Shown: positions 48,971 through 56,471 of the stretch, in pieces
Position numbering within the stretch: the first letter of the stretch is position 1
How the letters are laid out: the number at the start of each line of letters is the position of its first letter
Assembly: GCF_003850045.1 (NCBI RefSeq)
Contig: NZ_RQJX01000003.1
Span: 161,985-225,984, forward strand
Direction of reading: 5' to 3'
DNA from: Aeromicrobium camelliae
GTDB lineage: Bacteria > Actinomycetota > Actinomycetes > Propionibacteriales > Nocardioidaceae
Length of the DNA: 64,000 bases
Notes under the pieces: generated by a model
Databases searched by the model: none
The model's input: only the letters and a program-made list of their open reading frames with translations
Told to the model about the DNA's origin: nothing
Program-made: the position numbers and the translations under genes

Positions 48971-51583
48971 ATGAGAACGCTCCCCCCTCGACGGCGCCTG
49001 CTGGCGTCGGCGTCGGCGATGGTCATGGCCGCCGTCGCAGCGCTGACCGCGGCGACCACGACCGCCGCTGCTGCCGCCGAGCCCGTCACGCTCGTCAGCA
49101 GCGGTACGACCCAGTGGCGCTACCTGGACGACAACACCGATCCGGCCGCGGGTACCGCGGATCGCACCAGCTGGGCCGCGCCCGGCTTCGATGACAGCGC
49201 CTGGAAGACCGGGTCGGGCAGCTTCGGCGCCAAGGGCGGCGAGCGGGTACCGCTCGACGGCGGATTCCTCCCCGACGTGCTGCTCAACCAGTACATCGAA
49301 GGTCAGGGGACGACGAACGTCCCGACCTTCTTCTTCCGCACGACGGTGGACGTCGACGCCCAGACCCTCGCCGAGGCGGGTGTCCTTCGCGGATCGGTCC
49401 GCTACGACGACGCCGCCACGGTCTACGTGAACGGCACGCGGGTCGCCGGCTTCCACGACGACGGCATCACCGAGAACATGCAGTACGGCGGCTCCAACCA
49501 GGCCGCGCCGATCCTCGCCGAGTTCACCGCGCCCTCGTCGGTCCTCGTGCCCGGCAGCAACACCATCGCGGTCGAGCTGCACAACGGCCGCGCGTCGAGC
49601 TCGGACCTGTACCTCGACGTCCCGTCGATCACGCTCGAGGAGACCCCCGAGGCGACCGGCCCGACCTCGGTGATGCTCGGAGTCGGCAGTGATCAGACCC
49701 AGCGCAACCTGTCCTGGTTCTCCGACACCGGCCAGCCGGAGGTCGTCCAGATCGCGCCGGCCTCGGCGTCGTCGGACGGCACGATGCCCGCCGATGCTCG
49801 GGTCGTCACACCCACCGAGACGGGCGTCTCGCTCGACGGTGTGAACGCGTACTTCCACGCCACCCTCACCGAACTCGCGCCGGCGACGGCCTACAGCTAC
49901 CGGGTCGGCAGCGAAGCGGGTGGCTGGTCCGAGATCCGCACGTTCCAGACCTACAGCGACGACCTCGAGCACGAGTTCACCTTCGTGGGTGACCCGCAGA
50001 TCGGATCGTCGGGCAACGCCGAGCGCGATGCCCAAGGCTGGGCGGAGGCACTCGACGCGGCCGACCGCTTCTTCCCCGAGTCGCAGTTCCTGCTCTCGGC
50101 CGGCGACCAGGTCGAGACCGCCAGCAACCTCGACGAGTACCGCCACCTCCTCGCCCCCACCCAGATGTCCACGCAGGCCACCGCCACCACGCTCGGCAAC
50201 CACGACGTCGGTTCACCGCTGTACCACCAGCACTTCAACCTGCCGAATGTCTCAGACCTCGACGCGGCCGGCGGCAACTACTGGTTCCTGCACAACGGTG
50301 TGCTGCACCTCAACATCAACAGCAACTCCACCGATTACGCGACGCACGAGCGGTTCCTCCGCGAGACGATCGCCGCGCAGGGCGAGCGTGCGCACTGGAC
50401 GATCCTGACGTTCCACCACTCGATCTTCAGCGTGGGCCCGCACTCGACCAGCTCGGGTCTGGCGGAACGACGTGCCGCGCTCGCGCCGATCATCAGCGAA
50501 CTCGACATCGACATGGTGCTCGCCGGGCACGACCACAGCTACGCCCGCAGCTTCCTCATGAACGGGACGACGCCGACTGTCCCGGAGGCCGAGGAGGCTA
50601 ACGCCGACGGCGCCGAGGTCGTGCGCCCGAGCGAGGACGAAGTCCTCTACATCACGGGCAACTCCTCCAGCGGCAGCAAGTACTACGCGACGCCCAACCA
50701 GAACGCGTCCTGGGTCAGCGCATGGGACCAGAGCCGCACCCCGACCATCGCCAACGTCGCGGTCGCGGAGTGCTCCCTCACCACGACGACCCGGCGGGTG
50801 GACGACGGCACCGTCATCGACGCGGTCGAGCTGGTGAAGGACGACGAGGCGCCCGAGATCGGTCTCCCCGGCGAGAACCGGGTCGAGGTGGGCACTGCGT
50901 TCGATCCGATAGCCGGGGTGACGATCAGCGATCTGTGCGACGATCTCACGCTGGATGCGGTGACGGTCGAAGGCGAGGTCGACACCGATCGGATCGGCAG
51001 TTACCGGCTCACGTACCGGGCCGCCGACGAGGCGGGCAACGTCGCGACGGTCGAGCGGACCGTCGAGGTCGTGGAGCCGGGCGCCGATCCGGCTCCCGGC
51101 GGCGGACCGACCCCGCCCGGAACGCCCGGAGGTGAGCCGGGTGCCCCGCAGGTTCCCAGCGCACCGGGTGCGGACGCTCCGCGCGGTTCGGTCTCCGCGC
51201 CGGCGACGGTCGTGGCCGGCTCGACGATCACCGTCGAGGTCGGCGAGCAGTACGCCGGCCAACGAGTCCACGCCTGGCTGTTCTCCGCTCCCCGCCACCT
51301 GGGCACGCATCTCGTGGCGGCGGACGGGACGATCCGCGTCACGATCCCCGCGGACGTCGATGCCGGTCGTCACCAGCTCGCGATCTACGACAGCCGCGGT
51401 GAGCTCATCGGGGCGCAGTGGATCACGGTCGTGACGGCGAGTGCCGCGGCGAACGTGAAGGGCGCTCTTCCGAGCACCGGTGCGGAGCTGTCGTCCGCGC
51501 TCGTCCCGCTCGGCGCCGTACTGCTGCTCGCCGGCGCGGTGACCGCGGGCGCGACGCGTCTCGCGGGCCGTCGCCTGGCCTGA
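48971..51583 (+). CDS. secreted, cell-surface metallophosphoesterase (purple acid phosphatase-like)
   Basis: This 870-residue protein has a signal peptide (residues 1-38). A jelly-roll/lectin-like domain (about 40-220) is followed by a purple-acid-phosphatase N-type fibronectin-like domain (about 225-335) and a calcineurin-like phosphoesterase domain. The phosphoesterase metal motifs are GDPQIG (about 340), SAGDQVE, GNHD (about 411), and AGHDHSYARS (about 517). A Bacterial-Ig/HYR-like domain (about 625-700) and a Pro/Gly linker follow. The C-terminus is LPSTGAELS plus a membrane helix and Arg residues, a sortase-type signal. It likely releases phosphate from extracellular esters. Paired ATTCACC/GTTGACC sites upstream hint at phosphate control. 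A strong terminator follows. Confidence 0.9.
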   Translation: MRTLPPRRRLLASASAMVMAAVAALTAATTTAAAAAEPVTLVSSGTTQWRYLDDNTDPAAGTADRTSWAAPGFDDSAWKTGSGSFGAKGGERVPLDGGFLPDVLLNQYIEGQGTTNVPTFFFRTTVDVDAQTLAEAGVLRGSVRYDDAATVYVNGTRVAGFHDDGITENMQYGGSNQAAPILAEFTAPSSVLVPGSNTIAVELHNGRASSSDLYLDVPSITLEETPEATGPTSVMLGVGSDQTQRNLSWFSDTGQPEVVQIAPASASSDGTMPADARVVTPTETGVSLDGVNAYFHATLTELAPATAYSYRVGSEAGGWSEIRTFQTYSDDLEHEFTFVGDPQIGSSGNAERDAQGWAEALDAADRFFPESQFLLSAGDQVETASNLDEYRHLLAPTQMSTQATATTLGNHDVGSPLYHQHFNLPNVSDLDAAGGNYWFLHNGVLHLNINSNSTDYATHERFLRETIAAQGERAHWTILTFHHSIFSVGPHSTSSGLAERRAALAPIISELDIDMVLAGHDHSYARSFLMNGTTPTVPEAEEANADGAEVVRPSEDEVLYITGNSSSGSKYYATPNQNASWVSAWDQSRTPTIANVAVAECSLTTTTRRVDDGTVIDAVELVKDDEAPEIGLPGENRVEVGTAFDPIAGVTISDLCDDLTLDAVTVEGEVDTDRIGSYRLTYRAADEAGNVATVERTVEVVEPGADPAPGGGPTPPGTPGGEPGAPQVPSAPGADAPRGSVSAPATVVAGSTITVEVGEQYAGQRVHAWLFSAPRHLGTHLVAADGTIRVTIPADVDAGRHQLAIYDSRGELIGAQWITVVTASAAANVKGALPSTGAELSSALVPLGAVLLLAGAVTAGATRLAGRRLA

Positions 51584-51589
51584 CGCTCG

Positions 51590-51629
51590 GACGGGCGGTG
51601 GGTGCGTGTGCGCGTACCCACCGCCCGTC
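51590..51629 (+). terminator. terminator after the metallophosphoesterase gene
   Basis: GACGGGCGGTGGGT pairs with ACCCACCGCCCGTC (14 bp, perfect) around a 12-nt loop, 7 bp after the stop. Confidence 0.85.
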
Positions 51630-51676
51630 GTCGTGTTCGGCCGCTCTCTCGCGCAGCCTTGCTAGCGTCGCGTTCT

Positions 51677-52639
51677 ATGCGTGCCATCCCCCGCCTCGTC
51701 GACGCTGTCCGCGGCGCCCTCATCGGCATCGCCGAGATCATTCCCGGCGTGAGCGGCGGAACGATCGCGCTCATCGTGGGGGTGTACGAGACGTTGATCG
51801 ACGGCGCGGGCAACGTCGTGCGCGGTCTGATGCACCTCGTCCTCGACCCGGTCCGAGGCCGCGGCACCGGGGAGGCTCGCCGCCACTTCACCCAGGTCCC
51901 CTGGTCCGTGATGCTCCCGGTCGGCGCCGGCATGGTGATCGCTGTGGTGGCCGCTGCGCGGGTCGTCGCCCCGCTCGTCGACGAGCACCCGGTCGAGTCC
52001 CGCGCGTTCTTCAGCGGCCTGATTCTCGTCTCGCTTCTGGTGCCGGCACGCATGGTGGGCCACCGCTGGGGAGCGAGGGAGTGGATCCGTGCCGCAGTCG
52101 CGGCGATCGTGGCGTTCGTCCTGACCGGACTCCCCTCGCTCTCACACGATGACCCCGCACTGTGGATGGTGGCGGCGGCGGCTGCGGTGGCGATCTGCGC
52201 GCTCGTGCTTCCCGGCGTTTCCGGTTCCTTCATTCTGCTCACCCTCGGGCTGTACGAGCCCACGCTGAACGCGGTGAACGAGCGGGATCTGGTCTACCTG
52301 GCCACCTTCGCGGTCGGCGCGATGCTCGGGTTGAGTGCCTTCGTCCAGGTGCTGCGCTGGCTGCTGCGGCACCGACGCGGGATCACCCTCGCCGTGGCCA
52401 CCGGCCTCATGGCCGGCTCCCTGCGCGCGCTGTGGCCCTGGCAGTCCGACAGCGGCGGACTCGAAGCGCCGACCGACGTAGCCCGGCCGTTGATGCTGTT
52501 CGCCGCGGGAGCACTCGCCGTCCTCGTGTTGCTCGTGGTCGAGTCGGCGCTCGTCCGCCGCCGGCTGGCGACCGGGACCGCGTCGCTGCCCACCGGCTCA
52601 GCGGCCGAGCAGCCGGATCAGAGCCCGACGCGCTCGTAG
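51677..52639 (+). CDS. DUF368 membrane protein (polyprenyl-phosphate transporter family)
   Basis: This 320-residue protein has eight to ten membrane helices and both DUF368 signature loops, IIPGVSGGTIALIVGVYE near the N-terminus and VLPGVSGSFILLTLGLYE in the middle, which form an inverted re-entrant pair. DUF368 proteins (PopT) and DedA-family UptA have been reported to return undecaprenyl phosphate across the membrane for cell-wall synthesis. A TAGCGT hexamer lies 8 nt before the ATG. Its 3' end overlaps the convergent SIP gene by 22 bp. Confidence 0.9.
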   Translation: MRAIPRLVDAVRGALIGIAEIIPGVSGGTIALIVGVYETLIDGAGNVVRGLMHLVLDPVRGRGTGEARRHFTQVPWSVMLPVGAGMVIAVVAAARVVAPLVDEHPVESRAFFSGLILVSLLVPARMVGHRWGAREWIRAAVAAIVAFVLTGLPSLSHDDPALWMVAAAAAVAICALVLPGVSGSFILLTLGLYEPTLNAVNERDLVYLATFAVGAMLGLSAFVQVLRWLLRHRRGITLAVATGLMAGSLRALWPWQSDSGGLEAPTDVARPLMLFAAGALAVLVLLVVESALVRRRLATGTASLPTGSAAEQPDQSPTRS

Positions 52640-53511
52640 ATCTCCTCGAGCTGGTCGAGGTAGACGCCGTCGTCGCCGTTGGCGCGCTCGTAGGCGGCGA
52701 TCGCCTCTGCGGTCACGGTCTCGGCGACCTCGGCGTAGCGCGCGTTCCACGCCTCGGCGTCGAACTGCCAGTAACCGCACGTGTAGAAGTCGCTCTGCGG
52801 CCAGCCGAGATCGCGCCGCAGCCGCTTGCGGACGGCACGGCTCGCGGCCGCCTCGCCCGCGAACCAGACGTAGAAGCCTGCGTCGCCGGCGGACGCGGGA
52901 AGGTCGCGGTCGCAGACGGCACGGCGCAGAGCGTCACCCACCCGGGTCTCGTCGGCGACGATCTCCCACGTCGTCGAGACGTCGGCGGCACTGGGCAGTG
53001 CGATGCGGTCGGCGCCGTCGGTGAGCACGACGTGCGCCTCGACGCGGTATTCCTCGTCGAGACCGCGCAGGATCCGGGCGAGCGCCGGCAGGCCGGTGAT
53101 GTCACAGACGAGCAGTTGGTGGCGAGCCTCGGCGGCCGGCTTGTACAACCCGTGCGGGTCGATCATGCCGACCTCATCGCCCGGTTCGCACGTGCGCGCC
53201 CAGTCCGATCCGATGCCGACCTCATGCAGCGCGATGTCGAGGTCGACCTGGACGTCGCCGTCGACGATCCGGTGGTCGGAGATCGTGTAGACGCGCGGCT
53301 GCGGCGGCACGACACCGTCGGGGAAGGTCCAGCCCCGCTTCTCACTCACCTCGGGCAGCACGAGCTCGGTGCCCGGCTGCGGGATGAAGATGCGCACGTA
53401 CTCGTCAGGGATGCCGGTCGAGGCCCAGCCGTCCAGCCCCCCGAGGGTCACGGTGACGAGGTGCGGGGTCAGCTGGCGTCGGCCGCGGACGATCGCGCGA
53501 TAGGAGCTCAC
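52618..53511 (-). CDS. siderophore-interacting protein (iron-regulated, second boxed copy)
   Basis: This 297-residue protein has an FAD barrel (LTPHLVTVTLGGLDGWASTG; RVYTISDHRIVDGDVQVDLD; GDEVGMIDPHGLYK) and an NAD(P)H domain (LLVCDITGLPALARILRGLD; FYVWFAGEAAASRAVRKRLR) ending CGYWQFDAEAWNARY. The C-terminus is about 35 residues longer than in the other two copies. It starts at GTG; the iron box and -10 immediately precede the start codon, leaving no room for a Shine-Dalgarno site. It probably yields a leaderless, iron-repressed message. Confidence 0.92.
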   Translation of the reverse strand: MSSYRAIVRGRRQLTPHLVTVTLGGLDGWASTGIPDEYVRIFIPQPGTELVLPEVSEKRGWTFPDGVVPPQPRVYTISDHRIVDGDVQVDLDIALHEVGIGSDWARTCEPGDEVGMIDPHGLYKPAAEARHQLLVCDITGLPALARILRGLDEEYRVEAHVVLTDGADRIALPSAADVSTTWEIVADETRVGDALRRAVCDRDLPASAGDAGFYVWFAGEAAASRAVRKRLRRDLGWPQSDFYTCGYWQFDAEAWNARYAEVAETVTAEAIAAYERANGDDGVYLDQLEEIYERVGL

Positions 53512-53530
53512 TTAGGTAAGGCTAAGCGAC
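53512..53530 (-). promoter_or_regulatory. DtxR/IdeR-type iron box overlapping the SIP promoter
   Basis: TTAGGTAAGGCTAAGCGAC (plus strand) matches about 14 of 19 consensus positions. It spans the -10 TAGCCT (53,519-53,524, minus strand), which ends 7 nt before the GTG start, so binding would block RNA polymerase directly. Confidence 0.75.
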
Positions 53531-53590
53531 ATCACCTGGCGACTTCAAGGGCGCGTCTCGCTCCGGGGGCAGCCTGCCACGAGGGGCCGG

Positions 53591-53596
53591 TAGCCT
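53591..53596 (+). promoter_or_regulatory. putative -10 element of the FemAB-like operon
   Basis: TAGCCT lies 7 nt before the GTG start, with no ribosome-binding site in between. Confidence 0.45.
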
Positions 53597-53603
53597 CGGA
53601 CGG

Positions 53604-54725
53604 GTGAAGTCTCCCCTGCAGGTCCGACCGATCTCGACCGCCGAGCACCTCGCCTTCGTGGCGGGGCGTGACTCCGTCAGCTTCTTGCAGACCCCCGCCT
53701 GGGCCACCGTCAAGAGCGAGTGGCGCGGCGAATCCCTCGGCTGGTTCCGCGGTGATGAACTCGTCGGCGCCGGCCTGGTGCTGTACCGGCAGCTGCCCAA
53801 GGTGCGGCGCTACCTGGCGTACCTGCCCGAGGGCCCGTCCCTGGACTGGACGAGCGACGACCTCGACCAGTGGCTCACGCCGATGGCCTCCCACCTGAAG
53901 TCCGCCGGCGCCTTCGGGATCCGCATGGGACCGCCGGTGGTGACCCGCCGCTGGAACGCCGACACGATCAAGTCGGCGCTGGCCGACCCGGTGCTCTCGC
54001 GCCTCGGTGACGTGCCCGCAGACCACAGCGACGCGGACGCCCTCGCCGTCGCCGACCGGCTCCGCGCCCTCGGCTGGCGTGAGCTGTCGACCGACGGCGG
54101 ATTCTCGGCCGGGCAGCCGAAGTACAACTTCCAGATCCGCCTGGCCGGCCGATCCGAGGACGACCTGCTCGCCGCCATGAACCAGCAGTGGCGCCGCAAC
54201 ATCCGCAAGGCCGACAAGGCCGGCGTCGTCGTCACGCACGGTGAACGCCACGACCTCGCCGCCTTCCACGAGGTGTACCGCGAGACCGCCGAGCGCGACG
54301 GCTTCACTCCTCGCCCCCTGAGCTACTTCGAGACCATGTGGGACGCCCTGACCGCCGAGGGCGCCGAGCGGCTGCGCCTGTACCTCGCTCATCACGAGGG
54401 CGACCTGGTCGCGGCGACCACGCTCGTCCAGGTCGGGACGCACGCCTGGTACTCCTACGGCGCGTCCACCTCGGCGAAGCGCGAGGTGCGCGGGTCCAAC
54501 GCCGTGCAGTGGCAGATGATGCGCGACGCCCGGGACGCAGGCGCCACGGTCTACGACATGCGCGGCATCACCGAGACCCTCGATGAGGACGATCCGCATG
54601 TCGGCCTCATCCGGTTCAAGGTCGGCACGGGCGGGGAAGCTGTGGAGTACCTCGGCGAGTGGGACCTGCCGCTGAATCGCGCGCTGTACGCCGGTTTCAC
54701 GGCCTACCTCAAGCGCCGCGGCTGA
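53604..54725 (+). CDS. FemAB/MurM-like peptidoglycan bridge aminoacyltransferase
   Basis: This 373-residue protein has two GNAT-like subdomains. Family motifs are VSFLQTPAWATVKSEWRGES at the N-terminus, QPKYNFQIRLAGRSEDDLLA, MNQQWRRNIRKADKAGVVV (the FemX/FemABX hallmark), and a C-terminal WYSYGASTSAKREVRGSNAV/QWQMM segment. It lacks the long coiled-coil arm of staphylococcal FemA. These enzymes use aminoacyl-tRNA to add bridge residues to lipid II. It starts at GTG. The alanine-racemase-like gene follows 11 bp later, and a class A PBP lies beyond the repeat block. The added residue is unknown. Confidence 0.9.
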   Translation: MKSPLQVRPISTAEHLAFVAGRDSVSFLQTPAWATVKSEWRGESLGWFRGDELVGAGLVLYRQLPKVRRYLAYLPEGPSLDWTSDDLDQWLTPMASHLKSAGAFGIRMGPPVVTRRWNADTIKSALADPVLSRLGDVPADHSDADALAVADRLRALGWRELSTDGGFSAGQPKYNFQIRLAGRSEDDLLAAMNQQWRRNIRKADKAGVVVTHGERHDLAAFHEVYRETAERDGFTPRPLSYFETMWDALTAEGAERLRLYLAHHEGDLVAATTLVQVGTHAWYSYGASTSAKREVRGSNAVQWQMMRDARDAGATVYDMRGITETLDEDDPHVGLIRFKVGTGGEAVEYLGEWDLPLNRALYAGFTAYLKRRG

Positions 54726-54736
54726 AGGAGGCGACC

Positions 54737-55768
54737 ATGGCATTCGACCTGCATCTGCACAGCTCCCGCTGGCTCGACCACGTGCGCCGCACCGTCGATG
54801 CCACACCGGGCATCGTCCCGGTGATCAAGGGCAACGGGTACGGCCTCGGGCGTGACCTCCTCGCCGGCGAGGCGCGCGCGCTCGACCTCGACACCGTCGC
54901 GGTCGGCACGTACGACGAGGTGCCTGAGGCTCTCGCCCGCTTCGACGGCGACGTCATGGTGCTGACCCCGTGGCGGCCGTTCACGTCCGACGTCGTCCAC
55001 GACCCCCGCGTCATCCACACCGTCGGCCGGGTCGACGACGTCGCCCGCCTCGCTGCCGATCATCCGGGCACGCGCATCGTGCTCGAGGGTGAGACCTCGA
55101 TGGCGCGGCACGGACTCGATCGACACGAGCTCGCGCCGGCCGTCGCTGCTCTCGGCGATCTCACGCTCGAGGGGTTCGCGATCCACTTGCCGATGGCCGG
55201 CGGCAACCTGACTGAGGCCGAGGAGTGGGCCGCGGTACTCGAGACGTCGCAGCTCGACACGCTGACCTTGTACGTCTCGCACCTCACCCCGGCCGAACTC
55301 GTCACCCTGCGCGAACGCCGCCCGCACCTGAGCGTGCGGCCGCGCATCGGCACCGCACTGTGGCTGGGTGATCTCGGGGCCCTCGATGTGCGCGCCACCG
55401 TGCTGGACCGGCACCCGGTCGTGCGCGGTGAGCGGATCGGCTACCGCCAGCGGCCGATGCCCCGCGACGGCCACGTGCTGGTCATCGCCGGCGGGACGAG
55501 TCATGGCGTGGGCCTGGAGGCACCGCGAGCGGTCGCGAGCCCGGTCGAGCGCGGCAAGTCGCTCGCGAAGGGCGGCCTCGCCGCCGCGGGCCTCGCGCTG
55601 TCGCCGTTCACGATCGCCGGCAAGCAGCGCTGGTTCGCCGAACCGCCGCACATGCAGGCGAGCATGGTGTTCCTGCCCGCGGATGTGACGCCACCCGAGG
55701 TCGGCGAGACGGTCCCGGTCGCGGTCCGCTTCACCATCGCCAGCTTCGACCGCATCCTCCGCGTCTGA
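54737..55768 (+). CDS. alanine racemase-like PLP enzyme (fold type III)
   Basis: This 343-residue protein keeps the two alanine-racemase catalytic positions: the PLP lysine in VPVIKGNGYGLG (Lys31) and a tyrosine in RGERIGYRQRPMP (Tyr236). It also has the PLP-barrel strands EGETSMARHGLD, EGFAIHLPMA and RIGTALWLGDL. It is shorter than Alr (about 370), the N-terminal strand is cut back, and the mid-barrel sequence is divergent, so another amino acid may be racemised or merely bound. A GAAGGAGG site and 11-bp spacing make it an operon partner of the FemAB-like gene. It may supply a D-amino acid for the peptidoglycan interpeptide bridge. Confidence 0.85.
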   Translation: MAFDLHLHSSRWLDHVRRTVDATPGIVPVIKGNGYGLGRDLLAGEARALDLDTVAVGTYDEVPEALARFDGDVMVLTPWRPFTSDVVHDPRVIHTVGRVDDVARLAADHPGTRIVLEGETSMARHGLDRHELAPAVAALGDLTLEGFAIHLPMAGGNLTEAEEWAAVLETSQLDTLTLYVSHLTPAELVTLRERRPHLSVRPRIGTALWLGDLGALDVRATVLDRHPVVRGERIGYRQRPMPRDGHVLVIAGGTSHGVGLEAPRAVASPVERGKSLAKGGLAAAGLALSPFTIAGKQRWFAEPPHMQASMVFLPADVTPPEVGETVPVAVRFTIASFDRILRV

Positions 55769-55784
55769 CGCACCTCACGCGATA

Positions 55785-56466
55785 GGCGGTCGAGTAGGCG
55801 GAGCTCTGCGGAGCCGTATCGAGTCCACGTGACGTCACTGGTCTCGATACGGCCCTCGTTCCTCGGGCCTACTCGACCACCTAACCCAGGTGTCAGCCGC
55901 AGCTCCCGCAGACATTTCGGAACCACGTCGCCCACCCGCCGTAGGTGGTCGAGCAGGAGGTCGCCACTGCTCGACCACCTGACCCGGGTCTAGGCCGGAG
56001 CTCCCGCAGGCACTGCGGGACCACCTCGCTCACCGCGCCATAGATGGTCGAGTAGGAGGTCGCTCAGCGACCGACGTATCGAGACCACGTCGCCACTGCT
56101 CGACCACCTGACCCGGGTGTAGGCCGGAGCTCCCGCAGACATTGCGGGACCACCTCGCTCACCGCGCCATAGGTGGTCGAGTAGGAGGTCGCTCAACGAC
56201 CGACGTATCGAGACCACGCCACCTCACCTGGTCTCGATACGCGGCTCGCAGAACTCGCCACTACTCGACCAGCTATGAGGCGCTCGCCACTGCTCGACCA
56301 CCTGACCCGGGTCTAGGCCGGAGCTCCCGCAGACATTGCGGGACCACGTCGCTCACCGCGCCATAGGTGGTCGAGTAGGGGGTCGCTCAACGACCGACGT
56401 ATCGAGACCACGTCACCTCGACTGGTCTCGATACGGCCCTCGTCCCTCGGGCCTACTCGACCACCT
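55785..56466. repeat. tandem/palindromic repeat array between convergent genes
   Basis: The 703-bp gene-free gap is almost all repeats. A unit starting CTGCTCGACCACCTGACCCG begins at 55,967, 56,096 and 56,290, with a diverged copy at about 55,870; the period is 129 bp where contiguous. Each unit contains a TCCCGCA-GACAT-TGCGGGA hairpin, GCCATAGGTGGTCGAGTAGG and CGTATCGAGACCACG. The outer ends are GTCTCGATACG palindromes like those at 46 kb. No spacer diversity or cas genes are seen. Confidence 0.9.
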
Positions 56467-56471
56467 ATGGG

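Noticed and set aside
55785..56466. Repeat array considered as a CRISPR
   Set aside because: Units are about 129 bp, palindromic, and have no unique spacers of regular length; no cas genes are present.
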